The notes below the pieces were generated by a model. It worked only from the letters and a program-made list of their open reading frames with translations, did no database searches and was not told where the DNA came from. A stretch of DNA of 64,000 bases from Ensifer aridi (GTDB lineage Bacteria > Pseudomonadota > Alphaproteobacteria > Rhizobiales > Rhizobiaceae), in NCBI RefSeq assembly GCF_002078505.1, contig NZ_LUAV01000011.1:1-64000 (forward strand), written 5' to 3'. Positions 28,812 through 37,192 of this stretch are shown here, piece by piece; within the stretch, counting starts at the first letter, position 1; the number at the start of each line of letters is the position of its first letter. The position numbers were made by a program, and so were the translations under genes.

Positions 28812-28921
28812 GTTTCCTCCTCCAACTGCAAAGATTATCGAATGACGGGAGGTGCCAAGGCGAACATCGCCGCTGATGGTCGTCCGCCCCATCACACTGA
28901 TCGCTGCCCCTTCGAACCGGA

Positions 28922-28950
28922 GCCCGTGCCGATGAGAGAGCGGCACGGGC
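28922..28950. other. Intercistronic hairpin between binding-protein and permease genes
   Basis: A 10-bp perfect stem GCCCGTGCCG (28922-28931) / CGGCACGGGC (28941-28950) with a 9-base loop and no T tract. In other sugar ABC operons such a structure protects the mRNA of the binding-protein gene from decay; the same role is likely here (inference). Confidence 0.6.
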
Positions 28951-29020
28951 GCGGCGCGACTTCCTCACGCCGACCGATGCGGGAGGCGGCCCCGCAAAAA
29001 CGCGGAGCCTTCAACAGTAA

Positions 29021-30256
29021 TCAGTCCGCCGCCGCGATAATTTCGGCAAAGCGCTTCTGCGCGTCTTCCGGCGTCATGGAGGGGTTTGCGAAGAACTCAG
29101 AGAAGAGGTCTTCCTTCTGCTTCTGGCTGTCCGGCGACAGAAGCTGATCGGTTCCCTGGATCACATTGCCTTTGGCAAGGATTTCGAGCCCCTTCTTCAT
29201 GCAGTCGTTGGCCGTAGCGAGATCCACATCACCGCGCACCGGCAGCGAGCCTTTCTTCAGGTTGAAGGCGACCTGCGTCTCCGGCTTCAACAGAGTCGAC
29301 GCCAGCGCTTCCTGCGCCTTAGACTTCTCCTCGTCCTCGAGCAGCGGGAAGTAGAACGCATCGCCACCGGTCGAGATCACCTCGTTCACGCCGAGGCCCG
29401 GGAGGCAGGTATAATCCGTGCCAGCCTTCTGGCCTGCGAGCTGGAACTCGCCCTGGGCCCAGTCGCCCATGATCTGGCCGGCGGCCTTGCCGGTGATGAC
29501 CAGGTTCGTCGCCTGGTTCCAATCCTGGACATTACTACCCTTCGACATCTTGCGCGCGTCGTCGGCAGCCTTGAATACTTTCGCGATTTCCGGTCCGGCG
29601 GCGACTTCCTCGTCCTTCTTGGCAAAGACCTGCTCGAACACGTCCTTCCCGGCGATCGCGACTATCAGGACATCGAATGCCCCGGCTGCCTGCCATGGCT
29701 GACCGCCTAGGGCCAGAGGTATGATTCCGGCCTTTTCAAGCGCCGGGGCCGCCGCAACGAATTCATCCCAGTTCTTCGGAACCGGGACGCCGGCTTTCTC
29801 GAAGGCAGCGTTCGAAAGCCACAGCCATTGCCAGGAATGAATGTTGACCGGCGCACAATAGATCTTGCCTTCGATGGTGCACGATTCGAGCAGGCTTGCG
29901 GGCTTGACGATCTCCTTCCAGTTCTCGCGCGTGGCAAGATCGGTCAGATCGCGCATCAGCCCCGCCTCCACCAGCTCCTGTGCCTGACGGCCATGGTTGA
30001 ACTGGGTGGCTCCCATCGGGTCGCCGCCGGTGATGCGGCTGATCATGATCGGACGCGCCGTCCCGCCGGAGCCGGCGATCGCGCCGTCGACCCATTTGTT
30101 GCCGGTCGCGTCGAATGCCTTGGCAAGCTCGGCGACCGCCGCGGCCTCACCACCCGAGGTCCACCAATGCGTGACCTCCAGATCGGTGGCGTTGGCTGCA
30201 CCGAGCGGCAAGGCGACGGTTGCTGCCAGAGCGCCGGCCAGAGAACGTAATTTCAT
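29021..30256 (-). CDS. Sugar ABC transporter periplasmic binding protein
   Basis: 411 residues of the family 1 extracellular solute-binding fold. Signal peptide MKLRSLAGALAATVALPLGA (cleavage near ANA). Family segments are DLEVTHWWTSGGEAAAVAEL, PVNIHSWQWLWLSNAAFEKA and GKAAGQIMGDWAQGEFQLAG; two cysteines at LLESCTIEGKIYCAP may form a disulfide. The substrate is probably the oligosaccharide attacked by the downstream mannosidase. It is the first gene of the operon, with a good GGAGGAG SD and a LacI-type operator 16 bp before the start codon. Confidence 0.92.
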   Translation of the reverse strand: MKLRSLAGALAATVALPLGAANATDLEVTHWWTSGGEAAAVAELAKAFDATGNKWVDGAIAGSGGTARPIMISRITGGDPMGATQFNHGRQAQELVEAGLMRDLTDLATRENWKEIVKPASLLESCTIEGKIYCAPVNIHSWQWLWLSNAAFEKAGVPVPKNWDEFVAAAPALEKAGIIPLALGGQPWQAAGAFDVLIVAIAGKDVFEQVFAKKDEEVAAGPEIAKVFKAADDARKMSKGSNVQDWNQATNLVITGKAAGQIMGDWAQGEFQLAGQKAGTDYTCLPGLGVNEVISTGGDAFYFPLLEDEEKSKAQEALASTLLKPETQVAFNLKKGSLPVRGDVDLATANDCMKKGLEILAKGNVIQGTDQLLSPDSQKQKEDLFSEFFANPSMTPEDAQKRFAEIIAAAD

Positions 30257-30751
30257 GAGTCTCCTCCCTCACTGTAACGTTACCGTAAAAACTTAGTTCA
30301 ATCGATTTCGAGACGCAACACCTGCAACGACCAATTCAGAACAAATATTTATTTGCGTCTTTTGCGTGTATCCGGCGTCGGCCGGGAGTGCCCTAGCCGG
30401 GCATCCGAAAGCACCGGAAAACCTGCAATACTTAGGATATAAGCGCTTGTATCTTCAGGTCTTTTTTCACTCAGTGGTGGAAGTACAACGAGTTGCGCTT
30501 CGCCGGCGCAGTGCCGGAATTTTGCAAATGCGAGATTCAACCCTACGGTTATGCGCGTTGCGCTGCAGCAACAAAAAAGCTCGACATCGCTACTGTATCG
30601 TTACAGATTTCACCCATATGGCGTCACCTCCACAAACCCCTGCGGTAACTTGGAGTGTGGATCTGTGGAGATGGCGTCGCGGAATGGTAGGGGGCGGGGT
30701 TGCGTGTCGAAAGCGCTGCCCCTAGAGAACCCCTTGAGGAAGCGGGCTTAA
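30257..30751. promoter_or_regulatory. 495-bp divergent control region with two matching LacI-type operators
   Basis: CTGTAACGTTACCG at 30272-30285 contains the perfect core GTAACGTTAC. CTGTATCGTTACAG at 30593-30606 matches it at 12 of 14 positions. The first lies next to the start of the binding-protein gene; the second is about 145 bp before the LacI-family gene. Two separated sites would allow looping. No gene is supported in between. Confidence 0.6.
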
Positions 30752-31810
30752 GTGACGGGCATGGAAGGCAGAACGAAGAACAAAGCGGCGCCGGCGGAAG
30801 GCGGCAGGCCGACGCTGAAGACGATCGCCTTCATGACCGGGCTCGGCATCACCACCGTCTCCCGCGCGTTGAAGGACGCTCCTGATATTGGCGCAGAGAC
30901 GAAGGAGCGCGTGCGTCTGGTGGCAAAACAGATCGGCTATCAGCCGAACCGGGCGGGCGTGCGCTTGCGGACGGGCAAGACCAACGTCATCAGCCTCGTG
31001 CTGACGCTGGAGGAAGAGATCATGGGCATCACCAGCCCCATGGTCATCGGGATCACCGAGATCCTCGCCGGCACTCAATATCACCTGGTCGTAACGCCAT
31101 ACAGCTCGGCCAAGGATCCGCTCGGTCCCATCCGCTACATCCTGGACACGGGCGCGGCCGACGGCGTGATCATCTCGCGCACCGAGCCGCACGACCCGCG
31201 CGTGACGCTGCTCACAGAACGCCGCCTGCCCTTCGCCACCCACGGGCGCACCGAGATGGGCATAGTTCACCCTTTTCACGACTTCGACAACGAGCGCTTC
31301 GCCTACGAGGCGGTGCGCAGGCTCGTCGAACGCGGCCGGCGGCGCCTGGTGCTGCTGGAACCGCCGCCCAATCTCACCTTCCATTCGCATATGCGCACCG
31401 GTTTCGAGCGAGGCTTGCGAGACTTTGGCGCGGAATCCGTCAGTTTCCATCAGGTCAACATTGACCACAGCCTCGTCGCCATCCGCGATGAGTTCGAGAA
31501 GCTGATGCAATCCTCCGACGCTCCGGATGGCATCGTCTCCGGCAGCGGCTCGGGCGCGATCGCACTGATAGCCGGGGTGGAGGCGGCCGGCAAGAAGGTC
31601 GGCGAGCACGCCGACATGGTCTCCAAGGTGCCGAGCGACTTCCTGCGCTGGCTACGCCCGGAGGTGATGACCATGTACGAGGACATCCGCGTTGCCGGCC
31701 GCGAGCTCGCCAAAGCGGTGATCGGCCACATCGAAGGCCGCCAGCCCGAAACGCTGCAGAGCCTCAGCCAGCCGGAATTCCAGCCGCCGATGGCGAGGTC
31801 GGTCAGGTAA
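30752..31810 (+). CDS. LacI family transcriptional regulator
   Basis: 352 residues. The N-terminal helix-turn-helix is preceded by a basic arm: RPTLKTIAFMTGLGITTVSR, then the hinge GYQPNRAGVRLRTGKTN. The sugar-binding periplasmic-type domain covers about 70-345. It lies divergent from the sugar ABC operon and most probably represses it in the absence of the sugar. Start: GTG at 30752 has GAGGA at a usable distance; an ATG three codons on is the alternative. Confidence 0.9.
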   Translation: MTGMEGRTKNKAAPAEGGRPTLKTIAFMTGLGITTVSRALKDAPDIGAETKERVRLVAKQIGYQPNRAGVRLRTGKTNVISLVLTLEEEIMGITSPMVIGITEILAGTQYHLVVTPYSSAKDPLGPIRYILDTGAADGVIISRTEPHDPRVTLLTERRLPFATHGRTEMGIVHPFHDFDNERFAYEAVRRLVERGRRRLVLLEPPPNLTFHSHMRTGFERGLRDFGAESVSFHQVNIDHSLVAIRDEFEKLMQSSDAPDGIVSGSGSGAIALIAGVEAAGKKVGEHADMVSKVPSDFLRWLRPEVMTMYEDIRVAGRELAKAVIGHIEGRQPETLQSLSQPEFQPPMARSVR

Positions 31811-31833
31811 CCGGACGAGGGCAGCCGCCCTCC

Positions 31834-32103
31834 TCAAATGCCGACAGCCGGCCAGTACTTGTCGTCGGTGAAATCGTGCGGAATGGGATTGAGCTGCCCT
31901 AGCTTCTCGGCAACCAAGTCGATCTGCATCTTCAGATAACGGATTGAATTGGGGATCGGCGCGCCGGTGGCAAGGCTGCGTACTCGCCATTGGTCGTAGC
32001 CGGACGCCCTTATGCGCCGCTCCGCCTCGTCGCGGATGCTTGCTGGCCCGGTAACGGGCGAGGTTTCGATCGCTTTGCCCCCTTCGATCACCCTGAATTT
32101 CAT
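31834..32103 (-). CDS. Conserved small hypothetical protein
   Basis: 89 residues, no signal peptide. Charged N-terminus (MKFRVIEGGKAIETSPVTGP), then a likely alpha-helical body IRDEAERRIRASGYDQWRVR and PIPNSIRYLKMQIDLVAEKL, and the end DFTDDKYWPAVGI. GGGAAGG precedes the ATG. It lies between the convergent lacI-type gene and gnd, on the gnd strand but upstream-independent. No family recognised, though the composition is protein-like. Confidence 0.7.
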   Translation of the reverse strand: MKFRVIEGGKAIETSPVTGPASIRDEAERRIRASGYDQWRVRSLATGAPIPNSIRYLKMQIDLVAEKLGQLNPIPHDFTDDKYWPAVGI

Positions 32104-32202
32104 GCTGCCTTCCCAATTGCTCCCAGGTTGAGATGACGTGAGCTTGTCGTGAAAGGGCGACCTGCGCCACCCTTCCTTTGGTACAAACGAACTAAACTGA
32201 TC

Positions 32203-33633
32203 CTACGCGGTCAGCCCACGACCCCAGGGGCCGTGGTGGCTATCGGCGCCGTCGATGCGGTCGAAGCCGTGGGCGCCGAAGAAGTCGCGCTGGGCCTGGA
32301 TGACGTTTGCCGTGCCGCTGCCGCGGCGGTAGCTGTCGAAATAGCCGAGCGCCGAGGCGAGCGCCGGCACCGGCAGGCCGCCGAGCACGGCCGCCGACAC
32401 GACGCGGCGGAGTGCTGCGTCTGTCTCCTTGACCATCGCCGCGAAGGCCGGCGTCACGATCAGGTTTGCCGCATCCGGCGCCTTGGTGAAGGCGGTAGTG
32501 ATTTCATCGAGGAACTGCGAGCGGATGATGCAGCCGGCGCGCCAGATCTTGGCGATCGTCGGCATCGGCAGGTTCCAGTTGAACTCCTTCGATGCCGCCG
32601 ACATCACGGCGAAACCTTGCGCGTAGGCGCCGATCTTGGCGGCGAGCAGCGCGTTTTCGAGATCCCTGATGAAGGCGCCCCTGTCGGCCACATAGAATTC
32701 ACCGGCCGGCGGCAGTCCGAGAGTCTTCTCCGCCGCCTCGCGCTCCTCCTTCATCGAGGAGATGCTGCGCGCGGCAACGGCGGCTTCGATGGCGGTCGCC
32801 GGCACACCCATGTTCTGCGCCTCGATCACCGACCATTTGCCGGTGCCTTTCTGGCCCGCCTTGTCTAGGATCATGTCGACGATCGGCTTGCCGGTCAGCG
32901 GATCGGCGGCCTTCAGGACCTTCTCGGTGATCTCGATCAGGTAGGAGTTGAGCCGGCCCCTGTTCCAGGCGCCGAAGACCTCGCCGATCTCTTCCGCCGT
33001 CATCTTCAGGCCGTCGCGCAGGATGCCGTAGATCTCGGCGATCATCTGCATGTCGGCATATTCGATGCCGTTGTGGATCGTCTTGACGAAGTGGCCCGCG
33101 CCGTTCTCGCCGAGCCAGGCGACGCAAGGATCACTCTCATATTTCGCAGCGATCGAGGTCAGCACCTTCTCGACTCGGGCGTAAGACTCCTCGGTGCCGC
33201 CGACCATGATCGACGGCCCGTGGCGAGCGCCCTCCTCGCCACCGGACACACCCATGCCGATGAAGGTGAGGCCGCTATCTCTCAGCGCGTCGAAGCGGCG
33301 CATCGTGTCGCGGAAATTGGCGTTGCCGGCATCGATCATGATGTCGCCCTTGGCGAGCTGAGGCTTCAGCGCTTCCATCTGCTGATCGACCGGATCGCCG
33401 GCCTTGATCATGATGATGATCGGGCGCGGCGGGCGGATCGCGGCGACGAAATCCTCGATCGTCTCGCACGGAACGATCTGCTCCTTGAGCGCTCCGGCCT
33501 CCGCATAAAACTTCCGCGTTGCATCGACCGTTCGATTGAAAACGGCAATCTTGTTGCCCTTCTCAGCGATGTTGAGCGCGAGGTTCGACCCCATGACGCC
33601 GAGGCCGATTAGGCCGATTTCCGCCTGTGACAC
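32203..33633 (-). CDS. gnd: 6-phosphogluconate dehydrogenase (decarboxylating)
   Basis: 476 residues, the normal length. It converts 6-phosphogluconate to ribulose 5-phosphate with NADP+ in the oxidative pentose phosphate pathway. NADP site GLIGLGVMGSNLALN, substrate signature MGVSGGEEGARHGPSIMVGG and catalytic KTIHNGIEYADMQ (Lys and His/Asn) are intact; the C-terminal helix-rich domain ends GYFDSYRRGSGTANVIQAQR. The start is GTG at 33633 with GGAGG 7 bases before it. An upstream 28-residue extension does not belong. Confidence 0.96.
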   Translation of the reverse strand: MSQAEIGLIGLGVMGSNLALNIAEKGNKIAVFNRTVDATRKFYAEAGALKEQIVPCETIEDFVAAIRPPRPIIIMIKAGDPVDQQMEALKPQLAKGDIMIDAGNANFRDTMRRFDALRDSGLTFIGMGVSGGEEGARHGPSIMVGGTEESYARVEKVLTSIAAKYESDPCVAWLGENGAGHFVKTIHNGIEYADMQMIAEIYGILRDGLKMTAEEIGEVFGAWNRGRLNSYLIEITEKVLKAADPLTGKPIVDMILDKAGQKGTGKWSVIEAQNMGVPATAIEAAVAARSISSMKEEREAAEKTLGLPPAGEFYVADRGAFIRDLENALLAAKIGAYAQGFAVMSAASKEFNWNLPMPTIAKIWRAGCIIRSQFLDEITTAFTKAPDAANLIVTPAFAAMVKETDAALRRVVSAAVLGGLPVPALASALGYFDSYRRGSGTANVIQAQRDFFGAHGFDRIDGADSHHGPWGRGLTA

Positions 33634-33813
33634 GTGATTGCCTCCATTGGACAGGAGGGGCGGACACGGGGTCGCGATGGAGCGTTTCGTGCCGGCCCCT
33701 CGAATTGATCTGCGCATGTCTGTCAGCCTCGAAGGAAGAGGCCAGTCGGGACAAGCGGCGCGGAGGCTGTTTTGGCACTCAAATCGATTTACGACAAGCC
33801 ACTCCTGGCAAAT

Positions 33814-33973
33814 TCAATCCTTTTCCGGCTTGTCGCTGCCGTCATCGAGCACACGCCACGATGCGCCTTCCAAGTCCTCGCACTGGCCGCTCTTCAGCGC
33901 CCAGAGGAAGGTCGCAAGCCCGAGGCCGCCGAGAAGCAGTGTAATCGGAATAAGATAGACGAGCGTATTTCAT
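33814..33973 (-). pseudogene. ccoS: Frameshifted orphan ccoS (fixS) cytochrome cbb3 oxidase maturation gene
   Basis: Read in one frame, the minus strand gives LVYLIPITLLLGGLGLATFL, then WALKSGQCEDLEGASWRVLD and DGSDKPEKD, an unmistakable CcoS protein with its single transmembrane helix and the Cys of SGQCEDLEG. The expected start MNTLVY would be ATG-AAT-ACG, but the sequence is ATGAAATACG. One extra A puts the ATG out of frame and a TGA directly before the asparagine codon. Length from ATG to stop is 160 bp, one more than the 159 needed for 52 residues. No ccoGHI genes flank it. Sequencing error cannot be excluded. Confidence 0.8.
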
Positions 33974-34027
33974 CGCGCGCCTGCATGGGAAAGACGCGGG
34001 TCGCTGGCGCTGGGCCCGCGGTCCCCC

Positions 34028-34361
34028 TCGAGGCGCGAGGTCTATGCCTTCATGGCGGATCATGAGAAGATCCCTCTTTGGGCATCCGGCCTCTCGTCGG
34101 GTCTCGTCCGCGATGGCGACGAGTGGATCGCGCCGGGCCGCTCGGCAATGCTCGCGTCCGCTTCGCTCCCGACAATGAGTTCGGGGCCAATGGCGACGGC
34201 GCGGAGGTGATGTTCACGCTACTCAAGCAGCCAAGCATGAGCGACGAACAATTCGCCGCCGATGCCGCCTGGGTGGAAAGGATCTTGCCGCCCTTAAATC
34301 GATCTTGGAATCCGCAAACGACACATCAAACGACGGGAAAGACCATGGCAAACAAAGGTAA
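34028..34361 (+). pseudogene. Broken SRPBCC/polyketide-cyclase-like gene
   Basis: Three consecutive frames each carry part of one plausible protein: REVYAFMADHEKIPLWASGL with SSGLVRDGDEWIA (34034-34129); then GPLGNARVRFAPDNEF and GDGAEVMFTLLKQPSMSDEQ with FAADAAWVE (34137-34279); then DLAALKSILESAND to a stop at 34361. Two frameshifts, no proper start, and a probable internal deletion between NEFG and NGDGAEV argue for a decayed gene rather than two sequencing slips. The family call (START-like lipid/ligand binding fold) comes from the VYAFMADHEKIPLW and C-terminal helix patterns and is tentative. The last part overlaps the VOC gene. Confidence 0.6.
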
Positions 34362-34698
34362 CGACCGCCGCATCGACTATATCGAATTCAACGTGACGGA
34401 CATCGCCGCGAGCAAAGCCTTCTACGGCAACGCCTTCGGCTGGACCTTCACCGATTACGGCCCGGAATATTGCGAATTCGCCGACGGCCGGTTGACCGGC
34501 GGCTTCACAACGTTCGGGCCGGTCCGCAGCGGCGGACCGCTCGTCATCATCTATGCCGATGACCTGGAGGGCGCCCAAGCCCGTGTCGAGGCGGCCGGCG
34601 GCAAGATCCTCAAGCCGGTCTTCACCTTCCCCGGCGGCCGGCGCTTCCACTTTGCCGATCCGGACGGCTACGAGCTGGCGGTCTGGTCCTCAGAGTAG
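34345..34698 (+). CDS. VOC (glyoxalase/bleomycin resistance) family protein
   Basis: 117 residues with the paired beta-alpha-beta-beta-beta modules of the VOC superfamily: RIDYIEFNVTDIAASKAFYG at the start and GGRRFHFADPDGYELAVW at the end. Candidate metal ligands are Glu in YIEFNV and Glu in GYELAV, with His in FHFADPDG. Substrate unknown. It probably followed the now broken SRPBCC gene in one operon, because the old stop overlaps its start region; whether it still has a promoter is unclear. Confidence 0.82.
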   Translation: MANKGNDRRIDYIEFNVTDIAASKAFYGNAFGWTFTDYGPEYCEFADGRLTGGFTTFGPVRSGGPLVIIYADDLEGAQARVEAAGGKILKPVFTFPGGRRFHFADPDGYELAVWSSE

Positions 34699-34753
34699 AC
34701 GCGTGCCGTCTTTGAACCGCGCGCGATCCTCACATCATGAATCGAACGACGCC

Positions 34754-34840
34754 CTATTCGCCGAAGCGGATGAATAGTGCGCCGACAAGACCGAAGACGA
34801 CGATGCACTGAAGAATGTACATTGGCCACTCCTGTGACAT
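34754..34840 (-). CDS. 28-residue membrane peptide
   Basis: ATG at 34838-34840, TAG at 34754-34756. The peptide starts MSQEWPMYILQCIVVFGLVG and ends ALFIRFGE: one transmembrane helix with short charged ends. An AGGAGGA SD 6 bases upstream is very strong. It resembles in style the 24-residue peptide at 6981 but not in sequence, and no stress-sigma promoter was found in front of it. Function unknown. Confidence 0.6.
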   Translation of the reverse strand: MSQEWPMYILQCIVVFGLVGALFIRFGE

Positions 34841-34944
34841 CTCGTATCCTCCTGTCGAGCATCACCCGTTGCCACAAATTCGCGCTTCGAAAGCACGTGC
34901 AGTTGCCGCGCGCGTGAGTCTAACATTTCCGGCGGAGTTCCGCA

Positions 34945-34980
34945 CAGAAAAGCCGTGCGCCCGGTGTCGGGCGCACGGCT
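34945..34980 (-). terminator. Rho-independent terminator downstream of the PAS gene
   Basis: A 12-bp perfect stem AGCCGTGCGCCC (34951-34962) / GGGCGCACGGCT (34969-34980), six-base loop. On the minus strand it is followed by TTTCTG. It lies about 100 bases after the PAS gene stop. Confidence 0.75.
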
Positions 34981-35082
34981 TGAGCGGTTGAGGAAAAGTT
35001 TGAGCGGTTTTCTATCACCGCTCCGTTCGTCGGGATCGCTCGTCTCAAACCTTTATTCGCCGCGCCTTGGTGCCGGCGACGA

Positions 35083-35808
35083 TCAGGCCGCGATAGCCCT
35101 GCGTCTGTCGGCATTTTCCTGGATGACGAGGATCGCGCCGATGAGCTTGCCGGTGCTCGATCTGCACGGCGTCATGCGACAGCGTACCACCGCGGTGCGG
35201 GAGTCGACTGTCTTGGCGAAAGTGTAATCGACCACTTCACCAGCAAAACAGCGGTCGAGATAGGCTTTCACCCGTTGCTCGAAACGCTGGAGGCCGATGA
35301 ATTCGACGATGTGCCGCCCTATGAGATCCATCGGCCGGCTGTCGAGATGACTCGCATTTACCGGATTCGTGTAGAGATAACGGTAGTCCGGTGTGATGAC
35401 CGCGATCCTGTCGGGAAAGCAGTCGAGGATCGCCTCGTTGAGCAGGCCTTCGTCGGCGCGCCCTTTGCTCGGGAATTTTGGCGCGCGTTCTAGGTCCAGC
35501 CCGGCGAGATCCGTCGAACGGGTCGCGGCGAAATAGCGATCGATCAACGACTGAAGCAATTGCGAATGACGCAGGACGCAGGCGACGTCGTCGGCCTCCA
35601 TACGCAAGATGTCGATGAGAAACTGAAACTGGAGCCGGGCATCTTCGACACTCGCGGCCCTTTCGTCGTAAACGGCCTTCAGTATCGGCTCGAGTTCACG
35701 ATCGAGAATACCGATCAGATGTTCGTCCGCCACCCTCACTGCGTATTGCAACTGTGAATACTTGAACCAGAACAACTCAATCAGTTCGTTCAATTCGAAA
35801 AGCCTCAT
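35083..35808 (-). CDS. PAS domain protein without an output domain
   Basis: 241 residues. The N-terminal half (1-115) is all helical with many charged residues, including LRMEADDVACVLRHSQLL. The C-terminal half (about 120-240) is a PAS fold: ILDCFPDRIAVITPDYRYLY, NPVNASHLDSRPMDLIGRHI, and the end GKLIGAILVIQENADRRR. No kinase, cyclase or DNA-binding domain follows, so it is a stand-alone sensor or scaffold that must act on a partner. No partner is visible; the gene is flanked by non-signalling genes. Confidence 0.8.
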   Translation of the reverse strand: MRLFELNELIELFWFKYSQLQYAVRVADEHLIGILDRELEPILKAVYDERAASVEDARLQFQFLIDILRMEADDVACVLRHSQLLQSLIDRYFAATRSTDLAGLDLERAPKFPSKGRADEGLLNEAILDCFPDRIAVITPDYRYLYTNPVNASHLDSRPMDLIGRHIVEFIGLQRFEQRVKAYLDRCFAGEVVDYTFAKTVDSRTAVVRCRMTPCRSSTGKLIGAILVIQENADRRRAIAA

Positions 35809-36253
35809 TCCCCGCGGCTAGGCCGCGCCCATGCATTTCAAGACAAACAATGTGCCGTAGCAACAATCCCCTTTTTGATGAAATCTCCCTTTAAAACACG
35901 CTCAAAACCGCATCGCGCCCCTCACCCAAAGCGCTTGCAGCCGTCCCTCCGAGCACAACGATGAGTTTACACCCATTAGAGCACCGTTCAACAGAAGAAA
36001 GCCGGCGCGACCGACTTCAAACGTTTACGGAAGCCACGACATCGGGCGGCAGCGGCGGAAGGGCTTGAAAAACTCAGCGGATCCGCGCCGCCAAAGCGTC
36101 GTGCGAATGCTCGGACCACCGAAACGCGCCTTCGAGTCGGGAGGAACGCAAAAACCGCCGCACCTCTTCAAGTTGAAGATCGGCGTTGCAATGCATGCCG
36201 CCCGAAAGCGTGCGGCGGTCTTGGGGTAACGACATGCACAAAACAAGGGGCAG
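35809..36253. other. 445-bp intergenic region with no supported gene
   Basis: Contains the promoter side of the PAS gene and, at its right end, a RIME left-half repeat. A 73-codon minus frame across it has no ribosome site and an unnatural composition. Nothing else stands out. Confidence 0.5.
36192..36238. repeat. RIME1 left-half palindrome after lpxXL
   Basis: TGCATG...CGACATGCA with inner sequence diverged (CCCGAAAG/TCTTGGGG) from the copy at 18480. It lies 16 bp past the 3-prime end of lpxXL on the transcript. Confidence 0.75.
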
Positions 36254-37192
36254 TTAAAGGCTGCGCTTGATGTTCCAGCGGTCGTGGTACCAGAGCCATT
36301 GGCCCGGATATTCGCGCACCCAGCTTTCGACCTTGTCGTTCAGCATCTGAGCCGTAGCGTTGACGTCGACGCTGCCGTCGGCCCGGCGCGGAATTTCGAC
36401 CGCTGGCTCCAGCTCCAGCCGAAAGCGCCCGCCGGGCAGGCGGATGCAGCGCGCCGGATAGACCTCGCAGTTGAACTGGCGGACGAGCTTGGCAAGCAGC
36501 GGGTTGGTCTGCACATCCCGACCGAAGAACTTCGTCTTCAGCCCCTTGCGGAACTTCTGGTCGACGAGCACGCCAACGCCCCCGCCGTGCTCAAGCTGGC
36601 GGGCGAGTGCGAAGGAGGAGCCCGCATGCGACGGCACGAGGTTGCCCATGCGCGCCTTGCGGAACTCGAAGACCTTGTCGGCGAGATACGGATTGTTCGG
36701 CGGCCGGAAAAGCACGGTCACATTCAGGCCGAAGGCCGAGCCCGCGACCGGCAGCATTTCGAAATTGCCGCTATGGGCCGTGAAGACGATGAACGGCCGC
36801 GGATTGTCGCGCAATTCCAGGAAGAGCGGAATGCCGGAGACCTCCACCCTGCCCGGCTCCGTGCGCTCGGGATCGAAATCGAAGAGACGGTCGAGAAAGA
36901 CATATTCGGCCGCAAGCCGGCCCATGTTGCCCCAGCTTTCGAGCGCGATCTCCCGGATTTCCGCCTCGCTCTTTTCCGGGAACGCATTGCGCAGATTGGT
37001 AAGCGTCAACGTGTGGCGGCGCGTCTTGGGACCGATCCAGCGAGCGATGCGATCCATGAAGTTGATCGCCCCGTCCGCCGGAAACAGCTTTAGCACTGTG
37101 AGAAGCAGAATAACGAATTGCGCGATCACCCACTGCCTGAAGCGATCGGCCGCCAGCACCAGCCGTGTGATCAGCATCCGCACGGAGGTCAA
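36254..37192 (-). CDS. lpxXL: Very-long-chain (27-hydroxyoctacosanoate) lipid A acyltransferase LpxXL
   Basis: 312 residues of the LpxL/HtrB acyltransferase family with an N-terminal membrane anchor (about 20-40) and the HX4E catalytic motif in FTAHSGNFEMLPV; further family segments are VTVLFRPPNNPYLADKVFEF and GQWLWYHDRWN. It transfers the C28 chain from AcpXL to lipid A at the inner membrane. It is the last gene of the operon. Its putative TTG start overlaps the stop of the dehydrogenase gene (TTGA); an ATG five codons later is the alternative. Confidence 0.93.
   Translation of the reverse strand: MTSVRMLITRLVLAADRFRQWVIAQFVILLLTVLKLFPADGAINFMDRIARWIGPKTRRHTLTLTNLRNAFPEKSEAEIREIALESWGNMGRLAAEYVFLDRLFDFDPERTEPGRVEVSGIPLFLELRDNPRPFIVFTAHSGNFEMLPVAGSAFGLNVTVLFRPPNNPYLADKVFEFRKARMGNLVPSHAGSSFALARQLEHGGGVGVLVDQKFRKGLKTKFFGRDVQTNPLLAKLVRQFNCEVYPARCIRLPGGRFRLELEPAVEIPRRADGSVDVNATAQMLNDKVESWVREYPGQWLWYHDRWNIKRSL

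Noticed and set aside
36025..36246. 73-codon minus frame between the PAS gene and lpxXL
   Set aside because: It begins inside a RIME repeat, lacks a ribosome site and has an odd Cys/Arg-rich composition.
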